A DNA stretch of 64,000 bases from Mesobacillus subterraneus. Lineage in GTDB: Bacteria; Bacillota; Bacilli; Bacillales; Cytobacillaceae. The notes beneath the pieces are model-generated. The model saw nothing but the letters and a program-made list of their open reading frames with translations. It ran no database searches and had not been told where the DNA came from. The position numbers and the translations under genes are program-made. This document shows positions 25,541 to 33,911 of the stretch, piece by piece (positions within the stretch are counted from its first letter, which is position 1; the number at the start of each line of letters is the position of its first letter). The DNA lies in contig NZ_CP129019.1 of NCBI RefSeq assembly GCF_020524355.2, positions 4,524,001-4,588,000 on the forward strand, read 5' to 3'.

Positions 25541-27460
25541 ATGGATAAAATACGCTATAACCGAAAAATTTATCTTGAGGACAAGCCGCGCGAAAAAGCG
25601 AGGAATGAAGTGCTGACCGCGTTCGACCTGCCTCAAGAAAAAGAATGGATCCCGGCTGCCGGCGCCCTGGGCCGAATTACTGCTGAACCTGTCTTCGCCA
25701 ATGTTTCCATGCCTTTTTACCATGCATCCGCGATGGACGGGATTGCCGTGAATGCCGAGGATACTTATGAAGCACATGAACAGCGTCCACTCCACTTGAA
25801 GATGGGTCAGCAGTTCGAATACGTTGACACCGGGAATGCGATTCCGTCTCAATACAATGCGGTGATTATGGTGGAAAACATCCAGGTCATCGATGATGAG
25901 ACGATTGAAATCATCGAGCCGGCAACACCATGGCAGCATATCCGTCCGATTGGCGAGGATATCGTCCAGGAGGAAATGCTGTTCACACAGGGACATCCAT
26001 TGCGTCCTGCTGACCTCGGGGCACTCCTTGCGGCGCAGGTTACAGAGGTACCCGTCGTCAAAAAGCCGCTTGTGACCATCATCCCAACCGGAAATGAACT
26101 GGTCAGTGCGGACTCTTCACTGGCATCAGGCAGGATCATTGAATTCAATGGAACGGTTTTTAGCAACTATGTAGAAAATTGGGGCGGACAGCCATATCTG
26201 CATCCAATCGTGAAGGATGAGCCGGAAAAAATCAGGGAAGCACTGCTGGAAGCTGTGGAGAAATCTGATATAGTCGTCATCAATGCCGGATCATCAGCTG
26301 GTTCAAAGGATTATACCGTTCATATTCTAGAGGAGCTTGGCACTGTTTTCACCCATGGAGTCGCAACAAGGCCGGGTAAGCCAGTCATACTCGGAAAAAT
26401 TAAAGATAAAATAGTTGTCGGTGTACCAGGATACCCAGTTTCCGCCTACATGGCACTGGAGTGGTTTGTAAGGCCGCTTGTTTGTAAATATCTAGGTGTA
26501 CCAGAACCAGAAAGGCCTAAGCTCAAGGTAAAGCTTGACCGCAGGATCGTCTCCACGATGGGGGCGGAGGACTTTGTCCGAATGAATATCGGCTATGTGG
26601 ATGGACAATTTGTCGCCAATCCGCTGACACGCGCAGCGGGTGTCACGATGTCGCTCGTGCGTGCGGATGGTTTGCTCGTCGTCCCGCCGGAAGAACTGGG
26701 ATACGAACAAGGAGACATCGTCGAGGTCGAGCTGTACAGTCCTGTCGAAGAGATCAGGAACGCAATCGTCTTCAGCGGCAGCCATGATCTGACGATTGAC
26801 CTGCTGTCCTCCCAGCTCAAAAGACAGCGAACTGACATGAAAATTGTATCTTCCCATGTTGGCAGCATGGCCGGATTACTGGCAATCAGAAAAGGGGAAG
26901 CCCATGTAGCGGGCATTCATTTGCTAGACCCGGAGACAAAAGAATATAATGTTACCTACGTAAAGAAATTCCTTGCAGGGCAAAACGCAATTCTTTATCC
27001 ATTTTTAAAAAGAACCCAGGGCTGGATGCTGCCAAAAGGCAATCCGCTTGGAATTGAGAGCGTCAGTGACATAGCTTTGAAAGGCGCAGATTATGCCAAC
27101 AGGCAGAAGGGCGCCGGCACTCGCATCTTGTTTGATTTAATGTTAACGGAAGCGGGCCTGAACCCAGACGATGTGAACGGCTATGACCGTGAAATGTTCT
27201 CGCACCTGAGCGTCGCTGCGGAAGTGAAAGGAAATGATAACGCAGCAGGTCTTGGAATCTTCCCGGCCGCACGCGCAATGTCTTTGGATTTCATCCCGGT
27301 AGCTGACGAAAATTACGATTTACTAATGTCAAAGGCATTTTATGAAAGCGAAAAGGGTATCTGGTTAAGGTCAGTAATCCAATCCGAAGCATTCAAGGCT
27401 GAAGTCGCCAAAATCGGCGGCTACGCAGTCGTCGACAACCCAGAGCCGGTTTACTTTTAA
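25541..27460 (+). CDS. MoeA fused to a periplasmic-binding-protein-like domain
   Basis: A 639-residue two-domain protein. Residues 1-405 are a complete MoeA-type molybdenumtransferase (FYHASAMDGIAVNAEDT, IIPTGNEL, INAGSSAGSKDYT, VGVPGYPVSAYMALEWF). Residues about 410-639 resemble a PBP-like domain related to molybdate/tungstate-binding proteins: NAIVFSGSHDLTIDLLSSQL, HVGSMAGLLAIRKGEAHVAG, RTQGWMLPKGNPLGI and KGAGTRILFDLMLTEAGL. It could sense molybdate or steer metal choice; that is inference. This architecture is known in Firmicutes and Archaea. Spaced 13 bases from moeA behind AGGGGGG. Confidence 0.9.
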   Translation: MDKIRYNRKIYLEDKPREKARNEVLTAFDLPQEKEWIPAAGALGRITAEPVFANVSMPFYHASAMDGIAVNAEDTYEAHEQRPLHLKMGQQFEYVDTGNAIPSQYNAVIMVENIQVIDDETIEIIEPATPWQHIRPIGEDIVQEEMLFTQGHPLRPADLGALLAAQVTEVPVVKKPLVTIIPTGNELVSADSSLASGRIIEFNGTVFSNYVENWGGQPYLHPIVKDEPEKIREALLEAVEKSDIVVINAGSSAGSKDYTVHILEELGTVFTHGVATRPGKPVILGKIKDKIVVGVPGYPVSAYMALEWFVRPLVCKYLGVPEPERPKLKVKLDRRIVSTMGAEDFVRMNIGYVDGQFVANPLTRAAGVTMSLVRADGLLVVPPEELGYEQGDIVEVELYSPVEEIRNAIVFSGSHDLTIDLLSSQLKRQRTDMKIVSSHVGSMAGLLAIRKGEAHVAGIHLLDPETKEYNVTYVKKFLAGQNAILYPFLKRTQGWMLPKGNPLGIESVSDIALKGADYANRQKGAGTRILFDLMLTEAGLNPDDVNGYDREMFSHLSVAAEVKGNDNAAGLGIFPAARAMSLDFIPVADENYDLLMSKAFYESEKGIWLRSVIQSEAFKAEVAKIGGYAVVDNPEPVYF

Positions 27461-27486
27461 GCCTTGTTGAGGATAGAAGGTCTCTA

Positions 27487-27991
27487 ACGGACAAATCGGG
27501 GGCAGAAACCTGGAAAAGTGTCCGATAGAAAGGCTCTAACGGACAAATCGGGGGAAGAAACCGAAAAAAGTGACCGATAGAAGGGCTCTAACGGACAAAC
27601 CGGAGTCAAAAACCGAGAAAAGTGTCCGTCATAAGGTGCCTGACGGACAAATCGGAGTCAAAAACCGAGAAAAGTGTCCGTCATAAGGTGCCTGACGGAC
27701 AAATCGGAGTCAAAATCCGGGAAAAGTGTCCGTCACAAGGTGCCTGACGGACAAACCGGAGGCAAAAACCGGGAAAAGTGTCCGTCATAAGGTGCCTGAC
27801 GGACAAATCGGAGTCAAAAACCGAGAAAAGTGTCCGTCATAAGGTGCCTGACGGACAAATCGGAGTCAAAAACTGAGAAAAGTGTCCGTCATAAGGTGCC
27901 TGACGGACAAATCGGAGTCAAAAACCGAGAAAAGTGTCCGTCATAAGGTGCCTGACGGACAAACCGGAGGCAGAAATCTGTAAAAGTGTCC
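27487..27991 (+). repeat. Tandem array with 52-bp period, ten units (ACGGACA...TGTCCGT family)
   Basis: ACGGACA recurs at 27487 and then every 52 bases to 27955. Each unit has outer arms ACGGACA/TGTCCGT separated by 25 bases, an inner CGG/CCG pair and a 13-base spacer such as CATAAGGTGCCTG. The first two units have a different spacer (GATAGAAAGGCTCT-like), and the last unit loses its right end. It fills the gap between the moeA fusion and moaE. Confidence 0.95.
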
Positions 27992-28039
27992 ATAAAAAAA
28001 TAAAATCCTGACCCGGATCAGTTTATTGAGGTGATTTTG

Positions 28040-28504
28040 ATGAATTATGAAATAGCGAAAGATCCAATTAACATTCAATCCGTCATTGATAAAGTGGTCC
28101 AGCGTGAAGCGGGGGCAATTACTACTTTCATTGGCACAGTCCGTGAATTGACAAAGGGCAAAAAAACCCTTTACCTTATATATGAAGCATACGAGCCGAT
28201 GGCAGTGAAAAAGCTGGAGCAAATCGGCACGGAAATCCAGGAGCGCTGGAACGGTGCCGAGGTTGCGATTACCCACCGCGTCGGCAAGCTCGACATCACG
28301 GATATCGCCGTGGTGATCGCTGTATCCACGCCGCATCGCAACGATGCATACGAAGCAAATCGTTATGCAATCGAGCGTATCAAGGAAATCGTCCCAATCT
28401 GGAAAAAAGAGCATTGGGAAGACGGCGAGGAATGGATCGGCAATCAACTAGAAACTGTCCCATATCCGACAGGGAAACCGGAGGAGAAGGATCTCAATGA
28501 ATAA
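28040..28504 (+). CDS. moaE: Molybdopterin synthase catalytic subunit MoaE
   Basis: A 154-residue large subunit of molybdopterin synthase, which inserts two sulfurs into precursor Z (cPMP). Family residues are visible: GAITTFIGTVRE (near residues 22-33), YEAYEPMAVKKL, RVGKLDITDIAVVIAV, RNDAYEANRYAIERIKEIVPIWKKEHW. I start at the ATG at 28040, six bases after GAGGTG, rather than the GTG at 28031 that overlaps that site. The stop overlaps moaD. Confidence 0.94.
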   Translation: MNYEIAKDPINIQSVIDKVVQREAGAITTFIGTVRELTKGKKTLYLIYEAYEPMAVKKLEQIGTEIQERWNGAEVAITHRVGKLDITDIAVVIAVSTPHRNDAYEANRYAIERIKEIVPIWKKEHWEDGEEWIGNQLETVPYPTGKPEEKDLNE

Positions 28505-28730
28505 AATTTTATTTTTTGCCCATCTACGAGATGAAGCAGGCTATGAATCAGTCGAGATAGAAGCAGCTGGAAAAACAGTTGCCGAGGTAAAGGAAATGGT
28601 TGCTGAAAAGTACGGCGTCCAAAAGCTAGACACTTCAATGACAGCCATCAATGAAGAATTTTCATCCAATGATGAAGTGATTAAAGATGGAGATACGATC
28701 GCCTTCATTCCGCCTGTATCTGGCGGTTGA
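28497..28730 (+). CDS. moaD: Molybdopterin synthase sulfur carrier subunit MoaD
   Basis: A 77-residue ubiquitin-fold sulfur carrier ending in the required C-terminal Gly-Gly (AFIPPVSGG), which is adenylated by MoeB and thiocarboxylated. The start ATGAATAA overlaps the moaE stop, so the two subunits are translationally coupled. The reading is complete and of usual length. Confidence 0.94.
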   Translation: MNKILFFAHLRDEAGYESVEIEAAGKTVAEVKEMVAEKYGVQKLDTSMTAINEEFSSNDEVIKDGDTIAFIPPVSGG

Positions 28731-28749
28731 TTAGTTATAGATATTACTG

Positions 28750-28800
28750 CGCCCCGATCCGTTGACTTTTATGGTCGATGCGATCTGGGCGTTTGTTTTA
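28750..28800 (+). terminator. Terminator-like hairpin after moaD
   Basis: CGCCCCGATC/GATCTGGGCG (one mismatch) followed by GTTTGTTTTA. It may separate or attenuate moeB expression from the upstream genes. Confidence 0.55.
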
Positions 28801-28816
28801 CAAGGAGGGTAAACCT

Positions 28817-29887
28817 ATGTCAGAAAGATATTCACGTCAAACTCTGTTTCCTCCAATAGGCAAGGCCGGACAAGAGAAAATCCGCAGCAAGCATGTGCTG
28901 ATGATTGGTGCCGGAGCACTTGGTTCTGGGAATGCTGAGCTGCTGGTCAGGGCAGGAGTTGGCAGGCTGACAATTGTGGACCGTGATTATGTTGAAGCGA
29001 GCAACTTGCAGAGACAGCAGTTATATACAGAGGAAGATGTCGCTGAGAAACTTCCGAAGGCAGCAGCGGCAGAAAAAAGGCTTAGAGCAATTAACTCTGA
29101 TGTTGAAATCAGGGCCCATATCGCCGACGCTACTCCTGAAAAATTAGCAGAGCTTGTCGATGGAGTTGATCTTATCATCGATGCAACGGATAATTTTGAA
29201 ACGCGGATGGCTATTAATGATATTTCACAAAAAAACAGGATTCCGTGGATTTATGGGGCGTGCGTTGGCAGCTTTGGAATGAGTTTTTCGATCATTCCTG
29301 GTCAAACGCCATGTCTGAACTGTCTGCTAAAAACGGTTCCGCTTCAGGGGATGACATGTGATACTGGGGGCATTATTGGTCCTGCTGTGCAGATGGTTAT
29401 TGCCCATCAGGGAGCGGAAGCACTGAAAATCCTCGTGGAAGACTGGGATGCGGTGCGGACTTCATTCGTCAGCTTTGATTTATGGCGAAACCAGTACACC
29501 AGCATGAAAATGTCCAAGGCAAAGGATCCTGGATGCCTAAGCTGTGGTGAACATCCTGAATACCCTTATTTAGACGTTGAGAATATGACCAAGACAACAG
29601 TCCTATGCGGACGTGATACGGTTCAAATCAGGCCGCCAAAACAGCAGCAGCTTAACCTGCAGGAAACGGCTGAAAAGATGAGGGATTTAGGCTATCAGGT
29701 AAAAGGGAATCCATACCTGGTATCAGTAGATATGGATGAAAACAGAATGGTCATATTCCAGGATGGACGCGCTCTTATTCATGGGACAAAGGATTGGCCC
29801 AGGCACGAAGTATCTATCAAAGATTTTTTGGATAGAATTCTATACACACATAAACCCCCTGCAAGTCAGCAGGGGGTTTCTATATAA
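28817..29887 (+). CDS. moeB: MoeB/ThiF-type adenylyltransferase
   Basis: A 356-residue E1-like enzyme that adenylates the C-terminal glycine of MoaD (or ThiS). ATP-binding GAGALGSGNAELLVRAGVG lies near residues 31-49, with RDYVEASNLQRQQLYTE, and the catalytic-loop zinc pairs CLNCLL and CLSCGEHPEY. A C-terminal extension of about 90 residues follows. I start at the ATG at 28817, seven bases after AGGAGGG; the upstream in-frame start lies in the moaD hairpin. The MoeB call rests on the molybdopterin neighbours; ThiF is possible. The last residues (KPPASQQGVSI) are encoded within the terminator hairpin. Confidence 0.87.
   Translation: MSERYSRQTLFPPIGKAGQEKIRSKHVLMIGAGALGSGNAELLVRAGVGRLTIVDRDYVEASNLQRQQLYTEEDVAEKLPKAAAAEKRLRAINSDVEIRAHIADATPEKLAELVDGVDLIIDATDNFETRMAINDISQKNRIPWIYGACVGSFGMSFSIIPGQTPCLNCLLKTVPLQGMTCDTGGIIGPAVQMVIAHQGAEALKILVEDWDAVRTSFVSFDLWRNQYTSMKMSKAKDPGCLSCGEHPEYPYLDVENMTKTTVLCGRDTVQIRPPKQQQLNLQETAEKMRDLGYQVKGNPYLVSVDMDENRMVIFQDGRALIHGTKDWPRHEVSIKDFLDRILYTHKPPASQQGVSI
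29852..29879. terminator. Perfect hairpin over the moeB 3' end
   Basis: AAACCCCCTGC/GCAGGGGGTTT with a six-base loop and a weak T-run (TTTCTAT). It lies inside the last codons of moeB, so the stop codon falls after the stem. It may also stop transcription of the convergent stress gene. Confidence 0.8.
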
Positions 29888-29929
29888 ACGACCTCTATGG
29901 ACCGGTTATGATTGTGCATCCGCAGTGGA

Positions 29930-30256
29930 CTATTTTACATCAGAAGCAACTAGCACAAGACGGCCTTTATCCAGTTCCATCTCATACTTCTCCGCCTCTT
30001 GTTTTGACAGACCAAGAGATTCGAACTTATTGCGAAGCTCATCTCCGCGTGACTTGAACATATTTCCGATGGAATCAAAGAACCCTTGCTCCTTGAAGCC
30101 CATGCCGCCTGTTTCTGTAGCATCAGTCAAGTGCTCACTGCGCTTCTCATCATGTGCGAATATATAAATGTTTTCTTTACCAAAGCCTGCTGCTTCAAAA
30201 GAGTTGATCTTCTCTGTAGCTTGGACTCCGTTTTCGACTACTTCTACTTTCAACAT
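29930..30256 (-). CDS. General stress protein 17M family (YflT-like)
   Basis: A 108-residue cytoplasmic protein of the YflT/GSP17M family, made in B. subtilis under SigmaB control in general stress. Its molecular role is not known. Recognisable are the N-terminal VVENGVQATEKINSFEAAGF and GFGKENIYIFAHD, then a helical Glu/Lys-rich tail. AAGGAGGAAGATACT precedes the ATG. A good SigmaB promoter lies about 80-100 bases upstream (30335-30359), which supports the family call. Confidence 0.85.
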   Translation of the reverse strand: MLKVEVVENGVQATEKINSFEAAGFGKENIYIFAHDEKRSEHLTDATETGGMGFKEQGFFDSIGNMFKSRGDELRNKFESLGLSKQEAEKYEMELDKGRLVLVASDVK

Positions 30257-30334
30257 AGTATCTTCCTCCTTAAAATTTATAACCTATACTAGTTTTGGGA
30301 AGCTTTTTTAGCCTTCACCGTCTACACTATTTAT

Positions 30335-30359
30335 ATATCCGGTATGAGCATAAATAAAC
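30335..30359 (-). promoter_or_regulatory. SigmaB-type promoter of the stress gene
   Basis: On the minus strand GTTTAT (30354-30359), a 13-base spacer and GGATAT (30335-30340). The SigmaB consensus is GTTTAA-N12-14-GGGTAT. It points to the GSP17M-family gene. Confidence 0.68.
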
Positions 30360-30428
30360 ATACTGGGAATTGTTCACATTTAGTATCGGAAAACAGGTAG
30401 TTTAAAAGAAATGAAGGGAGCTGTCTCG

Positions 30429-31109
30429 ATGGCACTATTAAATAATGGCTGGGAGTCTCTTCTGGCAGAGGAATTTGAGAAAGCCTACTATCTTGATTTA
30501 AGAGAATTTTTAATAGAAGAATATCGCAGCAGGACCGTCTATCCGGAAAAAGATGATATTTTTAATGCTTTGAGTTTCACCGGTTATGGGGATGTGAAGG
30601 TTGTGATTCTCGGGCAGGATCCTTATCATGGCTAGGGACAGGCGCATGGTTTGAGCTTTTCGGTAAAGCCTGGTGTTAAGATTCCGCCTTCACTTCGTAA
30701 TATCTTTAAGGAGCTGAATACCGATCTCGACCTTGAAGTTCCGGATAACGGCTATTTAAAAAAATGGGCGGAGCAAGGTGTGCTTCTTTTAAATACTGTC
30801 CTTACAGTAAGAGAAGGGGAAGCCGCTTCACACAAAGGAAAAGGATGGGAACATTTTACCGATAAAGTGATTACCCGGTTGAACGAGCGTGAAAAGCCGG
30901 TGATTTTCATCCTCTGGGGCAAGCCGGCCCAAAGTAAGCTAAAGTTGATTGACGAGGACAAACATAAAATCATCATGTCTGTCCATCCGAGTCCGCTTTC
31001 CGCAAGCAGAGGATTCTTCGGCAGCAAGCCATTCTCAAAAGTGAACCAACTGCTGAAAGAGCAGGGAGAACAAGAGATTGACTGGCAGATTGAAAACTTG
31101 GAAGAGTAG
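30429..31109 (+). CDS. ung: Uracil-DNA glycosylase (in-frame TAG)
   Basis: Removes uracil from DNA in base-excision repair. About 226 residues if the stop is read through. The family core is intact on both sides: [11 protein letters not shown] (with the catalytic Asp) and [34 protein letters not shown] and [17 protein letters not shown] (catalytic His loop). A TAG at 30633-30635 falls directly after GQDPYHG, where relatives have Pro or another residue. The frame is unchanged, so this is not an indel. It is either a nonsense mutation or a miscall. I start at the ATG at 30429 behind GAAGGGAG. The gene order ung-ywdI-ywdK matches B. subtilis. Confidence 0.85.
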
Positions 31110-31190
31110 AGGCTTCATCCTTATAGTTAAAAGTAATATTCTAGATTTGCAAATCCTGTTAATTGGAATGGAAAATAACTGGTCGGTCAT

Positions 31191-31220
31191 AGCCCTGCGA
31201 ACCAGGGCTGTTTTTTTTGC
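31191..31220 (+). terminator. Terminator after ung
   Basis: AGCCCTG/CAGGGCT with a five-base loop and eight T. Confidence 0.9.
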
Positions 31221-31231
31221 AAAAAGCGACA

Positions 31232-31247
31232 TGTTTCACGTGAAACT
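31232..31247. promoter_or_regulatory. parS site (Spo0J/ParB binding)
   Basis: TGTTTCACGTGAAACT matches the bacterial parS consensus TGTTNCACGTGAAACA at all but the last base. It lies in the gap between ung and ywdI, near a region that in B. subtilis sits on the origin-proximal left arm, where parS sites cluster. Confidence 0.85.
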
Positions 31248-31399
31248 TACATGTTTTTTTGACGATGGCAGTTCAAAACAACAATGTTTGCGGCGGGTAT
31301 CACTCATAAAGTCGAAAAAACATGGGAATTGTTGTAGAATGGAACGGTAATTACATGATTCTTATGATATACATATATAACACCTATGGAGGTGAGTGA

Positions 31400-31711
31400 A
31401 TGAACATTTCACTGCAGAAATTATTATTGAAAATGGAAGAGGAGTTAAAGTGGGCGAAATCTGCGGATTCGGAGGCAGTAAAGCGGGAAAGAATCCATTC
31501 GATTAAAACACTTTGCGAGCTCGTCCTTGATGAATCGTCGGATGGAGGAAGCACAGCTCCTGTGAAACAGGCAGCACAGCCATTTGTTCCGTCACAGCAG
31601 CTCAATCCCCAACAGCAGATGCAAGTAAGTCAGTCATCACCGATGGTTCCGCAGCCGAAGAAGCTTGAAATGGAAGATGATTCAAATGGAGACTCGCTGT
31701 TCGATTTCTAA
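31400..31711 (+). CDS. ywdI: YwdI family protein
   Basis: A 103-residue conserved bacillar protein of unknown function. The N-terminal 45 residues form a helix (ISLQKLLLKMEEELKWAKSA) followed by a low-complexity Gln/Pro/Ser stretch (QQLNPQQQMQVSQSS) and an acidic end (MEDDSNGDSLFDF). GGAGGTGAGTGA precedes the ATG. The position between ung and ywdK is the B. subtilis order. Confidence 0.83.
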   Translation: MNISLQKLLLKMEEELKWAKSADSEAVKRERIHSIKTLCELVLDESSDGGSTAPVKQAAQPFVPSQQLNPQQQMQVSQSSPMVPQPKKLEMEDDSNGDSLFDF

Positions 31712-31732
31712 TTTTAAATAGAGGTGAAAGTA

Positions 31733-32104
31733 ATGAAGTTATTTATATTGATCGGAGCTATCAATGCCTTCCTGGCAGTTGCACTTGGAGCATTCGGGGC
31801 ACATGGACTTGAAGGAAAGGTAGAGCCGAAATATTTAGAAACATGGAAAACAGGGGTTACCTACCAGATGTTCCATGCAACCGGGCTATTAATCATTGGA
31901 GTTCTGCTAGGTAAGCTTCCGGCAAGTGCACTTCTATCCTGGTCAGGCTGGCTGATGCTGATTGGAATCGTGTTATTTTCCGGCAGCCTGTACGTTTTGA
32001 CCCTCACAAAAATCAGCGTCCTTGGTGCAATCACCCCGCTTGGCGGAGTATCTTTCCTTGCAGCCTGGGTATTGCTGATGATTGCTGCTGTGAAGTATCT
32101 GTAA
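31733..32104 (+). CDS. ywdK: YwdK, DUF423 membrane protein
   Basis: A 123-residue membrane protein with four hydrophobic segments, DUF423 family. The hallmark GAINAFLAVALGAFGAHGL appears at residues 7-25, with YQMFHATGLLIIG after it. Function unknown. I start at the ATG at 31733 (GAGGTG six bases upstream), not the GTG at 31724. Confidence 0.88.
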   Translation: MKLFILIGAINAFLAVALGAFGAHGLEGKVEPKYLETWKTGVTYQMFHATGLLIIGVLLGKLPASALLSWSGWLMLIGIVLFSGSLYVLTLTKISVLGAITPLGGVSFLAAWVLLMIAAVKYL

Positions 32105-32131
32105 AAATGCCAACAAAGGAAATGCAAAAAG

Positions 32132-32153
32132 GAGCACGCCAATTGGCGTGCTC
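32132..32153. terminator. Shared terminator between ywdK and the MFS transporter
   Basis: GAGCACGCC-AATT-GGCGTGCTC, a perfect nine-base stem. The minus strand has CTTTTTG after it; the plus strand has only CTTTC. Confidence 0.82.
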
Positions 32154-32166
32154 TTTCACATGCAGA

Positions 32167-33684
32167 TTACGATTCTTTGACAATCGTTTTATTGATCTCA
32201 ACTCGTTCTTTTCCCATCAGGAAGACTGCGATGACAGAAATAGCAATTGGGATTAAGGCGAGGGCAAAGATATGGGTGATAGACGCCGACATCGCTCCGA
32301 CAATTTTATCGAGAACGAATTCCGGGATTTGAGATCGCTGCCCGGATTGGAATAATTGCTGCGGGTCTCCCGCAAACTGATTGCCTTGACCGCCTTCCAT
32401 TCCCTGAAAGGCACTTTTTAGCTTTTCCATAAATGCATTATTCTGGATGGTGCCAAATATGGTTATCCCAAGCGTCATTCCAAGCGAGCGAAGGAATGAG
32501 TTGGTTGAATTTGCGGACCCCCGGTAACGCGGGTCAAGATTGTGGATGGAAGCGGTAGGGAGAAGCGAGAAAGAGAATCCCACCCCAAATCCGACCAATA
32601 TCATGAACAATGTCAAAATCAATCTCGATGTGTCAGGTGACATCATGCTAAGCAGAAGCATCCCTGTAAAGTAGGATATAACAGAAATAATCATAAGGTT
32701 GCGATAGCTGGTTTTTGTCTGAAAAATACCACCAATAGCGCTGCCTGCAACAGAACCAAGCATCATCGGCGTCAATACTAATCCAGCCGCCTTCGCGGAA
32801 CCCCCGTAAACTGCCTGGACGAAAATAGGAATATAGACTGCGAGAATGATAAACGTCGCTCCATATAGGAATGCAAGAACTTGCGATGTCGCAAACAGCC
32901 TCCGTTTAAACATCCAAAAAGAGATGATTGGCTCATCTGCTTTTCTTTCAGCAAAAATAAATACTATAAAGAACAGGCTAAAGCTTACAAACAAACCAAT
33001 AATCGGCAATGAATCCCAGCTGTATTCTTTTCCGCCAAGTTCAAGGGCAAACATTAAGCTGACTACTGCCACGACTAGTGTGGAGGCACCTGCCCAGTCG
33101 ATTTTTTGCTTGGAATGCTGAGTAGACTCATGATAATACTTTACAATGAAAAATAACGAAACGATCCCAATAGGTACATTGATATAAAATACCCAGTGCC
33201 AGCTGAACCAGTCAGTGATGTATGCACCAAGCAGCGGTCCAAGGACGCTCGATGTGCCGAAAACGGCGCCAAGCAGACCGGTCATTTTTCCTCGTTTTTC
33301 AGGCGGGAAAATATCAAATACAATCGTGAAGGCAATCGGCATCAAGGCTCCGCCGCCAATGCCCTGGATGGACCGGTAAATGCTCAATTGGACCATCGAG
33401 TCTGCAATCCCGCAAAGTGCTGATCCTAATAAAAATACAAGCAATCCAAATATGTAAAACCGTTTCCTCCCATACATGTCTGACAGCTTGCCGAAGATCG
33501 GCATACCCGCCATCACTGTAACCATATAGGCTGATGTGACCCAAACAAACTTGTCGAAGTCTCCTAGGTCTGCGACAATTGTTCCCATTGCAGTCGCGAC
33601 AATCGTATTGTCCATCGCTGCCATCAGGATACCCAGAAGCAAGCCTGCCACTACGAGTTTAATATTGCTGTCATTTGAAACCAT
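32167..33684 (-). CDS. DHA2-family (EmrB/QacA-type) MFS drug exporter
   Basis: A 505-residue, 14-helix drug:proton antiporter. DHA2 motifs are clear: LDNTIV-like AAMDNTIVATAMGTI at about residue 22, GKLSDMYGRKRFYIFGL (motif A) near 68-84, and QGIGGGALMPIAFTIVFD. It probably exports cationic or lipophilic toxic compounds. I start at the ATG at 33684 with GGGGGG at good spacing; the frame is open further upstream but adds 70 residues without homology. It breaks the B. subtilis ywdK-gerQ gene order, so it may be a lineage-specific insertion. Confidence 0.9.
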   Translation of the reverse strand: MVSNDSNIKLVVAGLLLGILMAAMDNTIVATAMGTIVADLGDFDKFVWVTSAYMVTVMAGMPIFGKLSDMYGRKRFYIFGLLVFLLGSALCGIADSMVQLSIYRSIQGIGGGALMPIAFTIVFDIFPPEKRGKMTGLLGAVFGTSSVLGPLLGAYITDWFSWHWVFYINVPIGIVSLFFIVKYYHESTQHSKQKIDWAGASTLVVAVVSLMFALELGGKEYSWDSLPIIGLFVSFSLFFIVFIFAERKADEPIISFWMFKRRLFATSQVLAFLYGATFIILAVYIPIFVQAVYGGSAKAAGLVLTPMMLGSVAGSAIGGIFQTKTSYRNLMIISVISYFTGMLLLSMMSPDTSRLILTLFMILVGFGVGFSFSLLPTASIHNLDPRYRGSANSTNSFLRSLGMTLGITIFGTIQNNAFMEKLKSAFQGMEGGQGNQFAGDPQQLFQSGQRSQIPEFVLDKIVGAMSASITHIFALALIPIAISVIAVFLMGKERVEINKTIVKES

Positions 33685-33871
33685 ACTATTCCCCCCGGAT
33701 TCATAATTAGAAAAATTAGGTATATAAAGTTTATTTATCAACTTCATTGTTGTCAAGGTTCTGAGGGCTGAGAAAAACAACAAGTATGAGCGGCTAAGCG
33801 CTGTAGCATGATATAGAGAAAATCCTATATAGTTATCCTTTCTTTGAAAGTTGCTGGTAATGAGAATAAGA

Positions 33872-33891
33872 AAAACGGCCGAAGCCGTTTT
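33872..33891 (-). terminator. Terminator of gerQ
   Basis: AAAACGGC-CGAA-GCCGTTTT; on the minus strand followed by TTCTTATT. Confidence 0.78.
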
Positions 33892-33911
33892 CATGTAGAT
33901 AAGTTGTTAAA

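Noticed and set aside
27487..27991. CRISPR array
   Set aside because: Units are continuous 52-bp copies with no unique spacers, and there are no cas genes. The same holds for 60369-61339.
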